Positions 1-7,183 of a stretch of 11,991 bases of DNA are shown here, one piece after another. The stretch spans positions 1 through 11,991 of the forward strand of contig CAIVZW010000219.1 of the NCBI GenBank assembly GCA_903910495.1. The letters are read 5' to 3'. The translations under genes and the position numbers were made by a program. Each line of letters opens with the position of its first letter. The stretch's first letter is position 1. The notes below the pieces were generated by a model, which saw only the letters and a list, made by a program, of their open reading frames with translations, was not told where the DNA came from and searched no databases. The stretch is from an uncultured beta proteobacterium (GTDB lineage: Bacteria > Pseudomonadota > Gammaproteobacteria > Burkholderiales > Rhodocyclaceae).

Positions 1-1226
1 CAGCGTTGTTCAATCAAGGCAATGATTCGCTCAACCACTGGATTGTCAGCAAAGCCGCGTCCTGGATCGGACTGAAGTTTGTGAGCGGCCAGCGGCAGCG
101 ACTTCGCCAACTCCAGAACGCGCCTTTTGGCCTGCGCTCTGGCAAGCCCGGCACCTTCTGCAAACTGATCCCAGTGTCGCGCCTGGACTTCGCTGAACTT
201 GTACTTGCTACCGATTTTCATCGCCATTTTGGGCGTCAGTGTTGGATACACCGCTGTCGAGAGCGTGTCGTAGAGCGGGGCCAAGACGGGTATCTTGCCT
301 GCGTACAGCAGTGAGAAGTTTTTGGCATGCGCATCGTGATTGCCGATCAGCGCATTGAAGATCACATAGTCGTACAAGCGCAGCACCTGGGGCGCACTGG
401 GGCGGGCGACACGACGGACCAGATTGAAGCATTGGGCTAAATCTGGCCCTCCTTCGTTTTGGTATTTCATTTCAGGTTCGACACCCAGTGCCTGGCAGAA
501 ATCTTCTTGATGAAGGCGCCGCCGGTGCCCTTGCTCATCCGCGACCCGGTCGTAGCGCTCAAGCAGCAAGAAAGGGCGATTCAATACAGCATGAACTTTT
601 GACTTCGCCGGCTTGAACTGCATGGCTTCAGCCAGTGCCATGCAGAATCCTTCGTTGATCACACTGTCCTCAACGGCGCGGATAGGGGGCTTCAAGATGT
701 GGGAGCTGGGCGTGCCATGGCGAGGCAAACCGAGGCGGTTGCCATCAAAAACCACCGGCAGTTTGTCTTGGGCACCAGCCAAGGAAAGCCGCAGTCCATC
801 TTTGCCCGCCAACATCGGTCGACGCGGCAATTCATCCAGGATAGCAACGACTTCCTCATCGCTCAGCCATTGAACGTCATCGCCGTGTGCGGGCGCAGGC
901 AAAGCCTGCCCGGGCTCCAGGAACGTCACTGCCCCGGCGCATTCGCCACCGATGTGCTCCAGCAGCGCAAAGTCATTCTGGCCAGAAACCTGGAATTGCT
1001 GCGCGATCAGGCGGCGCATCTGCCCCTCCGGCAGCAGGCCGGCAAAGAAGGGGCGAGTCTTGCGATCATCGAACGGCTCCGCTTGCAGGGGCAGTGAGGC
1101 GGACAAAGCAACGGCATTCGGCAGCGATGACCAGCCGGGTGCATAGCAAAAACTCAGTCGGCCATCGACCAGCGCCAAACTGCCGACACGGCCTTCGAAT
1201 AACCAGACTTCCAACTCATGCGCCAT
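1..1226 (-). CDS. hipA: HipA-type serine/threonine kinase toxin (C-terminal end cut by window edge)
   Basis: This is the toxin of a HipBA-type type II toxin-antitoxin system. HipA kinases phosphorylate a translation target (glutamyl-tRNA synthetase in E. coli) and cause growth arrest and persistence. The frame is open from ATG 1226 to base 1, giving 408 residues with no stop; E. coli HipA has about 440, so little is missing. Family motifs are in the expected order. LSLAGAQDK (147-155) carries Ser148, equivalent to the autophosphorylated Ser150 of E. coli. ILKP (177-180) holds the probable ATP-binding lysine. NHDAHAKN (296-303) holds catalytic Asp298. APLYD (316-320) holds the metal-binding Asp320. 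The start is supported by a strong GAGGA about 8 nt upstream, inside the end of hipB. The two genes overlap by 11 bp, so translation is probably coupled. The actual target of this HipA is unknown. Confidence 0.93.
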   Translation of the reverse strand, partial: MAHELEVWLFEGRVGSLALVDGRLSFCYAPGWSSLPNAVALSASLPLQAEPFDDRKTRPFFAGLLPEGQMRRLIAQQFQVSGQNDFALLEHIGGECAGAVTFLEPGQALPAPAHGDDVQWLSDEEVVAILDELPRRPMLAGKDGLRLSLAGAQDKLPVVFDGNRLGLPRHGTPSSHILKPPIRAVEDSVINEGFCMALAEAMQFKPAKSKVHAVLNRPFLLLERYDRVADEQGHRRRLHQEDFCQALGVEPEMKYQNEGGPDLAQCFNLVRRVARPSAPQVLRLYDYVIFNALIGNHDAHAKNFSLLYAGKIPVLAPLYDTLSTAVYPTLTPKMAMKIGSKYKFSEVQARHWDQFAEGAGLARAQAKRRVLELAKSLPLAAHKLQSDPGRGFADNPVVERIIALIEQR

Positions 1227-1476
1227 GGTCGCTTTCCTCACGTTGATCGCCGGCGGCAACGGATGGCAATCCGATCAACTGGATCTCTCCACCCAGAGCA
1301 TCAATAACCCGCAACACGTTTTCTAGTCGCAAGGTGGGCTTACCTGCTTCAAGGTCGACGATAAAACGCACACCAACTCCTGCCGCCAGAGCCAACTGAG
1401 GCTGCGTCAGCCCGATCTGCTTGCGGGCGACGCGAAGTGCATCGCCGAGTTGTTGAGGTGATCGAATGGATATCAT
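1216..1476 (-). CDS. hipB: HipB-type antitoxin, XRE-family helix-turn-helix repressor
   Basis: An 86-residue protein with a Cro/C1-type helix-turn-helix at about residues 12-46 (LTQPQLALAAGVGVRFIVDL), followed by ENVLRVIDALGGEIQL, typical of HipB-like antitoxins. In this family HipB dimers bind the HipA kinase, hold it inactive, and repress the operon by binding palindromic operators. It lies directly upstream of hipA, and its TGA (1216-1218) falls inside the hipA start region. The start at 1476 has an AGGA about 9 nt upstream. The tail after about residue 70 (SVAAGDQREESDHGA) is polar and probably disordered, as expected for a protease-sensitive antitoxin end. Three palindromes lie immediately upstream and are the likely binding sites. 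The family call is firm; antitoxin function is inferred from pairing with hipA. Confidence 0.92.
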   Translation of the reverse strand: MISIRSPQQLGDALRVARKQIGLTQPQLALAAGVGVRFIVDLEAGKPTLRLENVLRVIDALGGEIQLIGLPSVAAGDQREESDHGA

Positions 1477-1487
1477 GGCTCGTCCTG

Positions 1488-1503
1488 TTTCCCGTTCGGG
1501 AAA
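1488..1503. promoter_or_regulatory. Putative HipB operator O1
   Basis: An inverted repeat, TTTCCCG-TT-CGGGAAA, with perfect 7-bp arms and a 2-bp spacer. It begins 12 bp upstream of the hipB start and touches the proposed -10 element at 1503-1508. Binding here should cover the predicted transcription start. Assignment to HipB is inferred from position and from two further copies at a fixed spacing. Confidence 0.75.
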
Positions 1504-1531
1504 TTATCGGCCAGAATTCGCCTCGGCGCAA
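1503..1531 (-). promoter_or_regulatory. Putative sigma70-type promoter of hipBA
   Basis: On the minus strand there is a -35-like TTGCGC (1526-1531) and a -10-like GATAAT (1503-1508) separated by 17 bp. The start of transcription would be near 1496, leaving a leader of about 20 nt before hipB. The promoter sits between operators O1 and O2, so a repressor bound at both would enclose RNA polymerase. It is predicted from sequence only; the -35 matches consensus at 4 of 6 positions and the -10 at 5 of 6. Confidence 0.55.
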
Positions 1532-1538
1532 GCCATAC

Positions 1539-1552
1539 TTCCCGATCGGGAA
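1539..1552. promoter_or_regulatory. Putative HipB operator O2
   Basis: A perfect 14-bp palindrome, TTCCCGATCGGGAA. Its centre is exactly 50 bp from the centre of O1. It lies just upstream of the proposed -35 element of hipBA. It shares the TTCCCG/CGGGAA half-sites with O1, differing only in the two central bases. Confidence 0.75.
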
Positions 1553-1587
1553 TGTTTTGTGACTTTTTGCTCAGACTCTTGTGACAA

Positions 1588-1603
1588 TTACCCGAACGGG
1601 AAA
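1588..1603. promoter_or_regulatory. Putative HipB operator O3
   Basis: TTACCCG-AA-CGGGAAA, the same palindrome as O1 and O2 with one mismatched arm base (A at 1590). Its centre is exactly 50 bp from O2 and 100 bp from O1. It lies upstream of the promoter and could serve cooperative or looping repression. Confidence 0.7.
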
Positions 1604-2245
1604 TTTGCGATCTATACAACATACCAAAAAGACACCCAATCACACCCAATCTGGCGCAGTTTGGCAGGCATAACCGAGCTTCTATACTGGATGAGGCGCG
1701 AGTCGAAAGGCTGTGCATTCAATTCGAGCATGATGATGCAGGATTCATGCGCGGGTCCATCCGCCCAAGACCAACTCAATCAAGCTGGAAAAGATGACTA
1801 TAGCCTCGGCCTCTTTGGGCATACTCCAGCGACATCGCAACTACAATGTCCAGATTCATCGGCGTGCGCCGCCGCCCTTTAAAATCCGCGGGAAGTGGAT
1901 CGTGGCCTTGAGCGAACACCGGGGCGATGCCAGATGACAGGGTTTCCGAACTGATGCATATAGTTCGTGCGATGCACGTATTACAACACGTCTCGACGGG
2001 CAACACGGCATAAGTGACAAACGGCCTGGCCACGTCTCAACCGGAGCAGCACGCTTCCGTCAAGATCCCTTTCCTGCGAAGTTCCTGCTCTTCTTGCGGA
2101 AACTACGTATATGAAAACGACGCCAACTTTGAGACCATGAATTGTCCGCCGTTATGGTCGCAGGCGAATTGCTCAAGCATGACGGCAATTTGATGTCACT
2201 GATACGCGCCTATTTCTTACCTGCAAAATCCCTGGATAATTGAAC
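1604..2245. other. Long intergenic stretch without a convincing gene
   Basis: About 640 bp separate the hipBA control region from the histidine kinase gene. Short open frames exist on both strands, for example a minus-strand frame at 1776-2033, but none has a recognisable domain, a ribosome binding site or a partner gene. A 10-bp tandem repeat lies at 1631-1650 and a short hairpin (CGTGC-GAT-GCACG) at 1966-1978. The stretch must hold the promoter of the kinase gene, but no good -35/-10 pair could be picked. It may be remnant DNA at the edge of an accessory segment. Confidence 0.5.
1631..1650. repeat. Short tandem direct repeat
   Basis: Two adjacent 10-mers, GACACCCAAT and CACACCCAAT, identical at nine positions. 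They lie 28 bp beyond operator O3, upstream of hipBA. This may be chance or a half-site pair for a regulator. Confidence 0.4.
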
Positions 2246-4516
2246 ATGCAGACACTGGGTCGGAGAGCCTCTTCTCAAACGGTATTGCTGTTAGTTTGTC
2301 TGGCCATTGCAACACTACAGTCAATTTCAGCCTACGGCGCTGATACGGTCAAGATTGGCATTCTCGCATTCCGTTCCAAAGCACAGACCTTGAGGCAATG
2401 GCAGCCTCTGGAAAATGCACTCAAACAGACCATGCCGGAACGCGATTTCGTGGTGCAGGCCATGACCTACCCCGAACTGGATCTGGCTGTAGCCGGCCGC
2501 CAGCTCGATTTCGTGCTGACCAATCCCGGGCATTACATCATCCTGGCGAAACGCAACGGATTGTCCGCACCGCTAGCCACTTTGGCAACAGATCTGAAAG
2601 GGCAGAGAATCACGCTAATCGGCGGTGTGATGTTCAGTCGTGCCGAACAAGGCAATATCAATTCGTTGGCCGACATAAGAGACAAGTCGGTCGCCATCGT
2701 CGGTACCGGATCGCTCGGCGGTTACCAGGCGCAGGCTTATGAGCTGGCACAGGCGGGAATTCCCCTGCCGATCGGGAGCAGGCTAAAGTCAACCGGAATG
2801 CCTCACGACAACGTCGTAGCCACTGTGATCGATGGAGGTGCGGACGTTGGCTTCGTGCGCACCGGCGTGCTCGAGAGCATGGCCGCAGAGGGCAAGCTGG
2901 ACATGACACGGATCAAGCTTCTCAATCGTCAGAACCTGCCGGATTTCCCGGTCGCCGTATCGACCCGGCTTTATCCCGAGTGGCCCTTCAGCATGCTTCC
3001 CCAAACCGACGAGGCTCTTGCCCGGCAGGTCGCTGCGACGCTATTCCTGCTCAAGGATAACTCTGAACTGACTCGAGCAGCGGGAATCCACGGTTTTTCC
3101 GTGCCGGCTGATTACGGACCGGTCAGCGATTTGCTCAGAGCATTACGCTTGCCACCGTTCGAGACCAGCCCACACTTTACGCTGCAGGATGTCGTGAGCC
3201 GCTACAGTACTGCCATCGTTTGTGTCGTTCTCGCCATCGCCCTGATCTTGTTGCTGGGTGCCCGACTGCTGATCACGAGACGCAAACTGGTGGCTGAAAA
3301 GGCTGTCGTATTGCTGCAACAGAAACAGTTGCAGGAAAACGAGGCACAGCTACTGGTCACGCTCACAGCTATTCCCGATCTCTTGGTTGAACTCGGTCTC
3401 GATGGCCGCTGCCATGCTTGCCAGTCGCCGCGTGGTGGATTGCGGCTTGCATCACCTAAGAAAATGCTCGGAAAGCTTGTCTCGGAACTGCTCCCGGAGG
3501 GCGCCGCCGCAGGAGTGATGGCGGCCCTGCGCGACGCGAATGAGCAAGGATTTTCACACGGCAAGCAAATCGAACTCGCGCACGCGCAGGGCACTTTGTG
3601 GTTTGAACTTTCGCTTGCACGCAAAGCACGGGTCTTGAACGACGAAGTTCGTTTCATTGTTCTCGCGCGCGACATCACCGAGCGCAAGGCCGGCGAGGTC
3701 GAGATTGGAAGACTCAACAGAGACCTTGAAGATCGGATTCGCCGACGGACACTTGCTCTTGAAATTTCAAACCAATCTCTGACTATCGCTAAGGCCGCCG
3801 CCGAAGTCGCCAACCGGGCAAAGACAATATTTCTCAGTACCATGAGCCATGAGTTGCGCACCCCGATGAATGGCATCATGGGGCTGACGGGGTTGGCGTT
3901 GCGCCGCGCTACGGATCCTAAACAAAAAGACCATCTCACCAAGGCCGCGCAGTCTTCGGAAAAACTCCTTTCCATCATCAACGACATCCTTGATTACACC
4001 AAGATGGAATCAGAAGATTTCACCCTGGACAAGGTCGATTTCATGATGGAATCTCTTGTGGAAACCGTGGCCAATCAGAAGGCCCCGATGGCCAAGGATA
4101 AAGGGCTGGGTTTCACGACCGACATCACCCCTGACCTGGCGAGTCTGCTGCTCCAAGGGGACGCTGAACGCATTGGCTATGCCCTTGGGCATCTCGTCAG
4201 CAATGCAATCAAATTCACGGCAGAGGGTCAGGTTACTGTGCGTGCCCTGCTGGCTCAAGATGGCCAGTCCGATGTCCTGGTCAGATTTGAGGTCACGGAT
4301 ACCGGCATCGGGATTTCAGCTGAAGTTCAAAATCGCCTCTTTACCCCTTTCGAGCAGATTGACGGTTCGTTAACCCGCAACTATGGGGGGATTGGTCTGG
4401 GTCTTGCACTCTGCAAGCGTCTGGCCGAGGCGACGGGTGGAAGAATCGGCCTGGAAAGCATTGAAGGAAAAGGCAGCACGTTCTGGTTTACTGCTAAGCT
4501 GGGCAAGGTTGGCTGA
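2246..4516 (+). CDS. Membrane sensor histidine kinase with PhnD-like periplasmic binding domain (TtrS-like), orphan
   Basis: A 756-residue two-component sensor. It has a signal-like N-terminus (hydrophobic about 11-32), then a periplasmic domain at about 33-300 resembling PhnD/phosphonate-type solute-binding proteins ([21 protein letters not shown] at 88-97; [16 protein letters not shown]), as in the tetrathionate sensor TtrS. A single membrane helix follows at about 322-344, then a short coiled linker, a PAS-like domain (about 368-480, ending DITERK) and a second coiled segment. The kinase core has the H-box [10 protein letters not shown] with phospho-acceptor His535, N-box Asn653, G1 box DTGIGIS (685-691), F-box FTPFEQ and G2 box GGIGLGL. 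All catalytic motifs look intact. The protein ends without a receiver or Hpt domain, and no response regulator is adjacent. ATG 2246 is preferred, with GGA 9 nt upstream; TTG 2240 in frame is an alternative. The ligand is unknown. Confidence 0.92.
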   Translation: MQTLGRRASSQTVLLLVCLAIATLQSISAYGADTVKIGILAFRSKAQTLRQWQPLENALKQTMPERDFVVQAMTYPELDLAVAGRQLDFVLTNPGHYIILAKRNGLSAPLATLATDLKGQRITLIGGVMFSRAEQGNINSLADIRDKSVAIVGTGSLGGYQAQAYELAQAGIPLPIGSRLKSTGMPHDNVVATVIDGGADVGFVRTGVLESMAAEGKLDMTRIKLLNRQNLPDFPVAVSTRLYPEWPFSMLPQTDEALARQVAATLFLLKDNSELTRAAGIHGFSVPADYGPVSDLLRALRLPPFETSPHFTLQDVVSRYSTAIVCVVLAIALILLLGARLLITRRKLVAEKAVVLLQQKQLQENEAQLLVTLTAIPDLLVELGLDGRCHACQSPRGGLRLASPKKMLGKLVSELLPEGAAAGVMAALRDANEQGFSHGKQIELAHAQGTLWFELSLARKARVLNDEVRFIVLARDITERKAGEVEIGRLNRDLEDRIRRRTLALEISNQSLTIAKAAAEVANRAKTIFLSTMSHELRTPMNGIMGLTGLALRRATDPKQKDHLTKAAQSSEKLLSIINDILDYTKMESEDFTLDKVDFMMESLVETVANQKAPMAKDKGLGFTTDITPDLASLLLQGDAERIGYALGHLVSNAIKFTAEGQVTVRALLAQDGQSDVLVRFEVTDTGIGISAEVQNRLFTPFEQIDGSLTRNYGGIGLGLALCKRLAEATGGRIGLESIEGKGSTFWFTAKLGKVG

Positions 4517-4543
4517 CCGCAGCTTTGAGTTCACTAAGCGGTC
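4515..4543 (+). terminator. Possible weak terminator hairpin after the histidine kinase
   Basis: An inverted repeat, GACCGC (4515-4520) and GCGGTC (4538-4543), begins at the kinase stop codon and is separated by a 17-nt loop. The downstream sequence TGATCACTTCATTAGG has no real T-run. It may stop transcription toward the convergent smr gene, but it is not a classic intrinsic terminator. Confidence 0.25.
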
Positions 4544-4629
4544 TGATCACTTCATTAGGTGACGACAGGCCGCTTCCAGGAATCGGAATTTCACTGACTG
4601 CTTTCCGGCGATGGATCCGAAGAAAGGGC

Positions 4630-4644
4630 GGTCGCTTCGCGACC
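4630..4644 (-). terminator. Possible terminator hairpin after smr
   Basis: Read on the minus strand, GGTCGC-GAA-GCGACC forms a 6-bp GC-rich stem with a 3-nt loop, followed by GCCCTTTCTTC, which is only moderately T-rich. It lies 70 bp beyond the smr stop, between convergent genes, where a terminator is expected. Otherwise the gap at 4517-4714 shows nothing recognisable. Confidence 0.35.
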
Positions 4645-4714
4645 CCTCAGCAGTCCTCTGCCAGGTTCAAACCATCCGCTTGTTTCAATCTCCGCTGCGG
4701 TCATTCCGGCAGGC

Positions 4715-5278
4715 TTATCGTTTTTCGGGCTTGTCGGCCTTGAGCAGCACCCACAGGGCGCCTTCGCCGCCGTCGCTGGACGGGGCATGGCAGAAGGCGA
4801 GGACGTCCTTGCGGCGCGCCAGCCAGCCTTTGACCAGTTGGCGCAGGATGCCTTCGCGGCCGGGTGATCCATGTCCGCGGCCATGCACGATGCGGATGCA
4901 GCGTTTGCCGGCGCTGCCCGATTCGGCCAGAAAGCGGGCGACTTCCTCGTGCGCTTCGTGGCGGTTGAGGCCATGCAGATCGGTATGGTTGCGGATCGAC
5001 CAGCGACCGCGTCGCAGGTCGCGCAGGACGCTGCGCGGCAGTCCGCTACGCAAAAAGGAGTCGGCATCGCCGATGGCCAGCAGGTCGTCGATTTCAAACG
5101 GGCCGTGCAGGGATTCTTTGATGGCGGCGGCTTCGTCGAGTTCGCGCTGACGCGGGTGCGGGCTGGGTTTGGGTGGCTCGAAGGCGATCCGTTCAGGCGG
5201 TCGCAGCGGGATGGCTCCGTCAACGGCCGCGTGAAAGGCGGCGAGTTCTTCCGGGGTCGGTTGCTGCCGCTGGCTCAT
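4715..5278 (-). CDS. Smr-domain protein (SmrA/SmrB-like predicted endonuclease)
   Basis: A 187-residue protein, close in length to E. coli SmrA and SmrB. The N-terminal half (1-95) is charged and proline-rich. It includes RELDEAAAIKESLHG and GDADSFLRSGLPRSVLRDLRRG, the usual lead-in of stand-alone Smr proteins. The Smr domain spans about 97-182, with the signature DLHGLNRHEAHEEV (100-113), the glycine-rich HGRGHGSPG (132-140) and the closing GGEGALWVLLK. Family members are nucleases; E. coli SmrB cleaves mRNA at collided ribosomes, and MutS2-linked Smr domains nick nucleic acid. The DLHG histidine and HGRG loop expected for activity are present. It lies 59 bp downstream of trxB on the same strand and may be cotranscribed through the hairpin between them. 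Which Smr subfamily it belongs to cannot be settled by eye. Confidence 0.9.
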   Translation of the reverse strand: MSQRQQPTPEELAAFHAAVDGAIPLRPPERIAFEPPKPSPHPRQRELDEAAAIKESLHGPFEIDDLLAIGDADSFLRSGLPRSVLRDLRRGRWSIRNHTDLHGLNRHEAHEEVARFLAESGSAGKRCIRIVHGRGHGSPGREGILRQLVKGWLARRKDVLAFCHAPSSDGGEGALWVLLKADKPEKR

Positions 5279-5299
5279 GGTCGAGGCGAATGTTTTTCT

Positions 5300-5329
5300 C
5301 TTGCGCCGGGGACAGGATTCCGGCGCAAG
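5300..5329 (-). other. Strong 10-bp stem hairpin between trxB and smr
   Basis: CTTGCGCCGG (5300-5309) and CCGGCGCAAG (5320-5329) form a perfect 10-bp stem with a 10-nt loop. On the minus strand it lies 8 nt after the trxB stop and 21 nt before the smr start. The bases following it on that strand are AGAAAAACATT, so it lacks the T-run of an intrinsic terminator. It may instead protect the trxB mRNA 3' end, attenuate smr or mark a processing point. Confidence 0.6.
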
Positions 5330-5337
5330 GCAATCAG

Positions 5338-6358
<1,021 letters not shown>

Positions 6359-6365
6359 TGCTGTA

Positions 6366-6396
6366 TTGGTGCTAGAGTCAGGAATTGTCTTATAAT
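6366..6396 (+). promoter_or_regulatory. Putative promoter of the Crp-like regulator
   Basis: A perfect -10 TATAAT at 6391-6396, with a weak -35 candidate TTGGTG at 6366-6371 (19-bp spacer). The start of transcription would be near 6403, about 25 nt before ATG 6428. This placement rules out the in-frame ATG at 6296, which lies upstream of the promoter and inside the trxB start. Confidence 0.5.
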
Positions 6397-6427
6397 CCAC
6401 CTACAACTCCTTGAAATAATTGCTCAA

Positions 6428-7153
6428 ATGAAAAATAGACCCATGCCGGTAGAAGAGCATCCGTCTGCCGGGAGATCATCTCTGTCCTTGTTGCGGACGA
6501 TCCCCTTGTTTGCCGGCTTGTCCGGGTCAGAACTCGAACAACTTGAGAAAATGGCGGTTTGCCGCAAGGTAGCGCGCAATACGACGATCGTCCGCGCGGG
6601 TGACAAAACCGATTCGCTGTTCGTCATTGTGAGTGGCAGTGCGAAAGTCCTGAATCGGGATGCCGAAGGCAACGAGGTGATTCTGACCCTTCTTGCTGCC
6701 GGCGAGTGCTTCGGCGAAATGGGGCTGATTGACGGTTCCCCGCGTTCGGCCGACGTGCTCGCCAATGAGCGTTGTGAATTGCTGGAGATGGCCAAGACTG
6801 AATTCGCCAAAGCTCTGGCCGGGAACGTCGATCTTTGCCTGAATATCATGAAGAGCCTGGTGCAGCGTTTGCGCGAGGCCAATCGCAAGATCGAGAGTCT
6901 GGCGCTGATGGACGTTTATGGGCGGGTGGCCAGGCTGCTCCTCGATTTTTCCGAGGAGGAAAATGGCTTGCGCGTGATTCGCCGCAAAGTGAGCAAACAG
7001 GACATGGCCAAGATGGTGGGGGCGTCACGCGAGATGGTCAGTCGTGTGATGAAGGATCTGGAGCACAGCGGCTATATCCGTGTCGAAGAAGGGCGGATTG
7101 TCCTGGCCGAGGATGAAGCGCTTTTTCCGGTTGCTGCCGGCAGCCGGCTATAA
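6428..7153 (+). CDS. Crp/Fnr-family transcriptional regulator
   Basis: A 241-residue cytoplasmic activator/repressor. The cyclic-nucleotide-binding-like domain covers about 24-140. Its phosphate-binding cassette FGEMGLIDGSPRSADV (95-110) keeps the Gly-Glu and Arg-Ser pairs that hold cAMP in E. coli Crp. The dimerisation helix follows (about 138-163), then a winged helix-turn-helix (about 164-226), with KVSKQDMAKMVGASREMVSR aligning to the Crp reading head. The recognition helix keeps Arg201, Glu202 and Arg206, matching Crp Arg180, Glu181 and Arg185. At the Crp Thr127-Ser128 positions it has Ala151-Asn152, so the ligand may not be cAMP. There is no FNR-type N-terminal cysteine cluster. The start at 6428 is chosen from the promoter and domain onset; no clear Shine-Dalgarno is visible. 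ftsK follows after 30 bp on the same strand. Confidence 0.9.
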   Translation: MKNRPMPVEEHPSAGRSSLSLLRTIPLFAGLSGSELEQLEKMAVCRKVARNTTIVRAGDKTDSLFVIVSGSAKVLNRDAEGNEVILTLLAAGECFGEMGLIDGSPRSADVLANERCELLEMAKTEFAKALAGNVDLCLNIMKSLVQRLREANRKIESLALMDVYGRVARLLLDFSEEENGLRVIRRKVSKQDMAKMVGASREMVSRVMKDLEHSGYIRVEEGRIVLAEDEALFPVAAGSRL

Positions 7154-7183
7154 TCTCCTCTTATTACTTTTGTACCGATATTG

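Noticed and set aside
1466..1882. A plus-strand open frame of about 138 codons across the hipBA control region
   Set aside because: It runs over the hipB start and all three palindromes, has no recognisable domain and no ribosome binding site; it is a chance frame.
1776..2033. A minus-strand open frame of 85 codons in the long gap
   Set aside because: No family recognised and no good start signal. Kept only as a possible relic in the findings.
4591..5223. A long minus-strand open frame of 210 codons overlapping smr
   Set aside because: It is an alternate frame of the smr gene with low-complexity Ala/Arg/Ser/Pro content; the Smr motifs are in the other frame.
7133..7154. GC palindrome GCTGCCGGCAGC plus TATAAT at the end of the Crp-like gene, as a terminator or ftsK promoter
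   Set aside because: The TATAAT has no -35 at an acceptable distance, and the stem has a tiny loop and no immediate T-run. Neither role can be supported.
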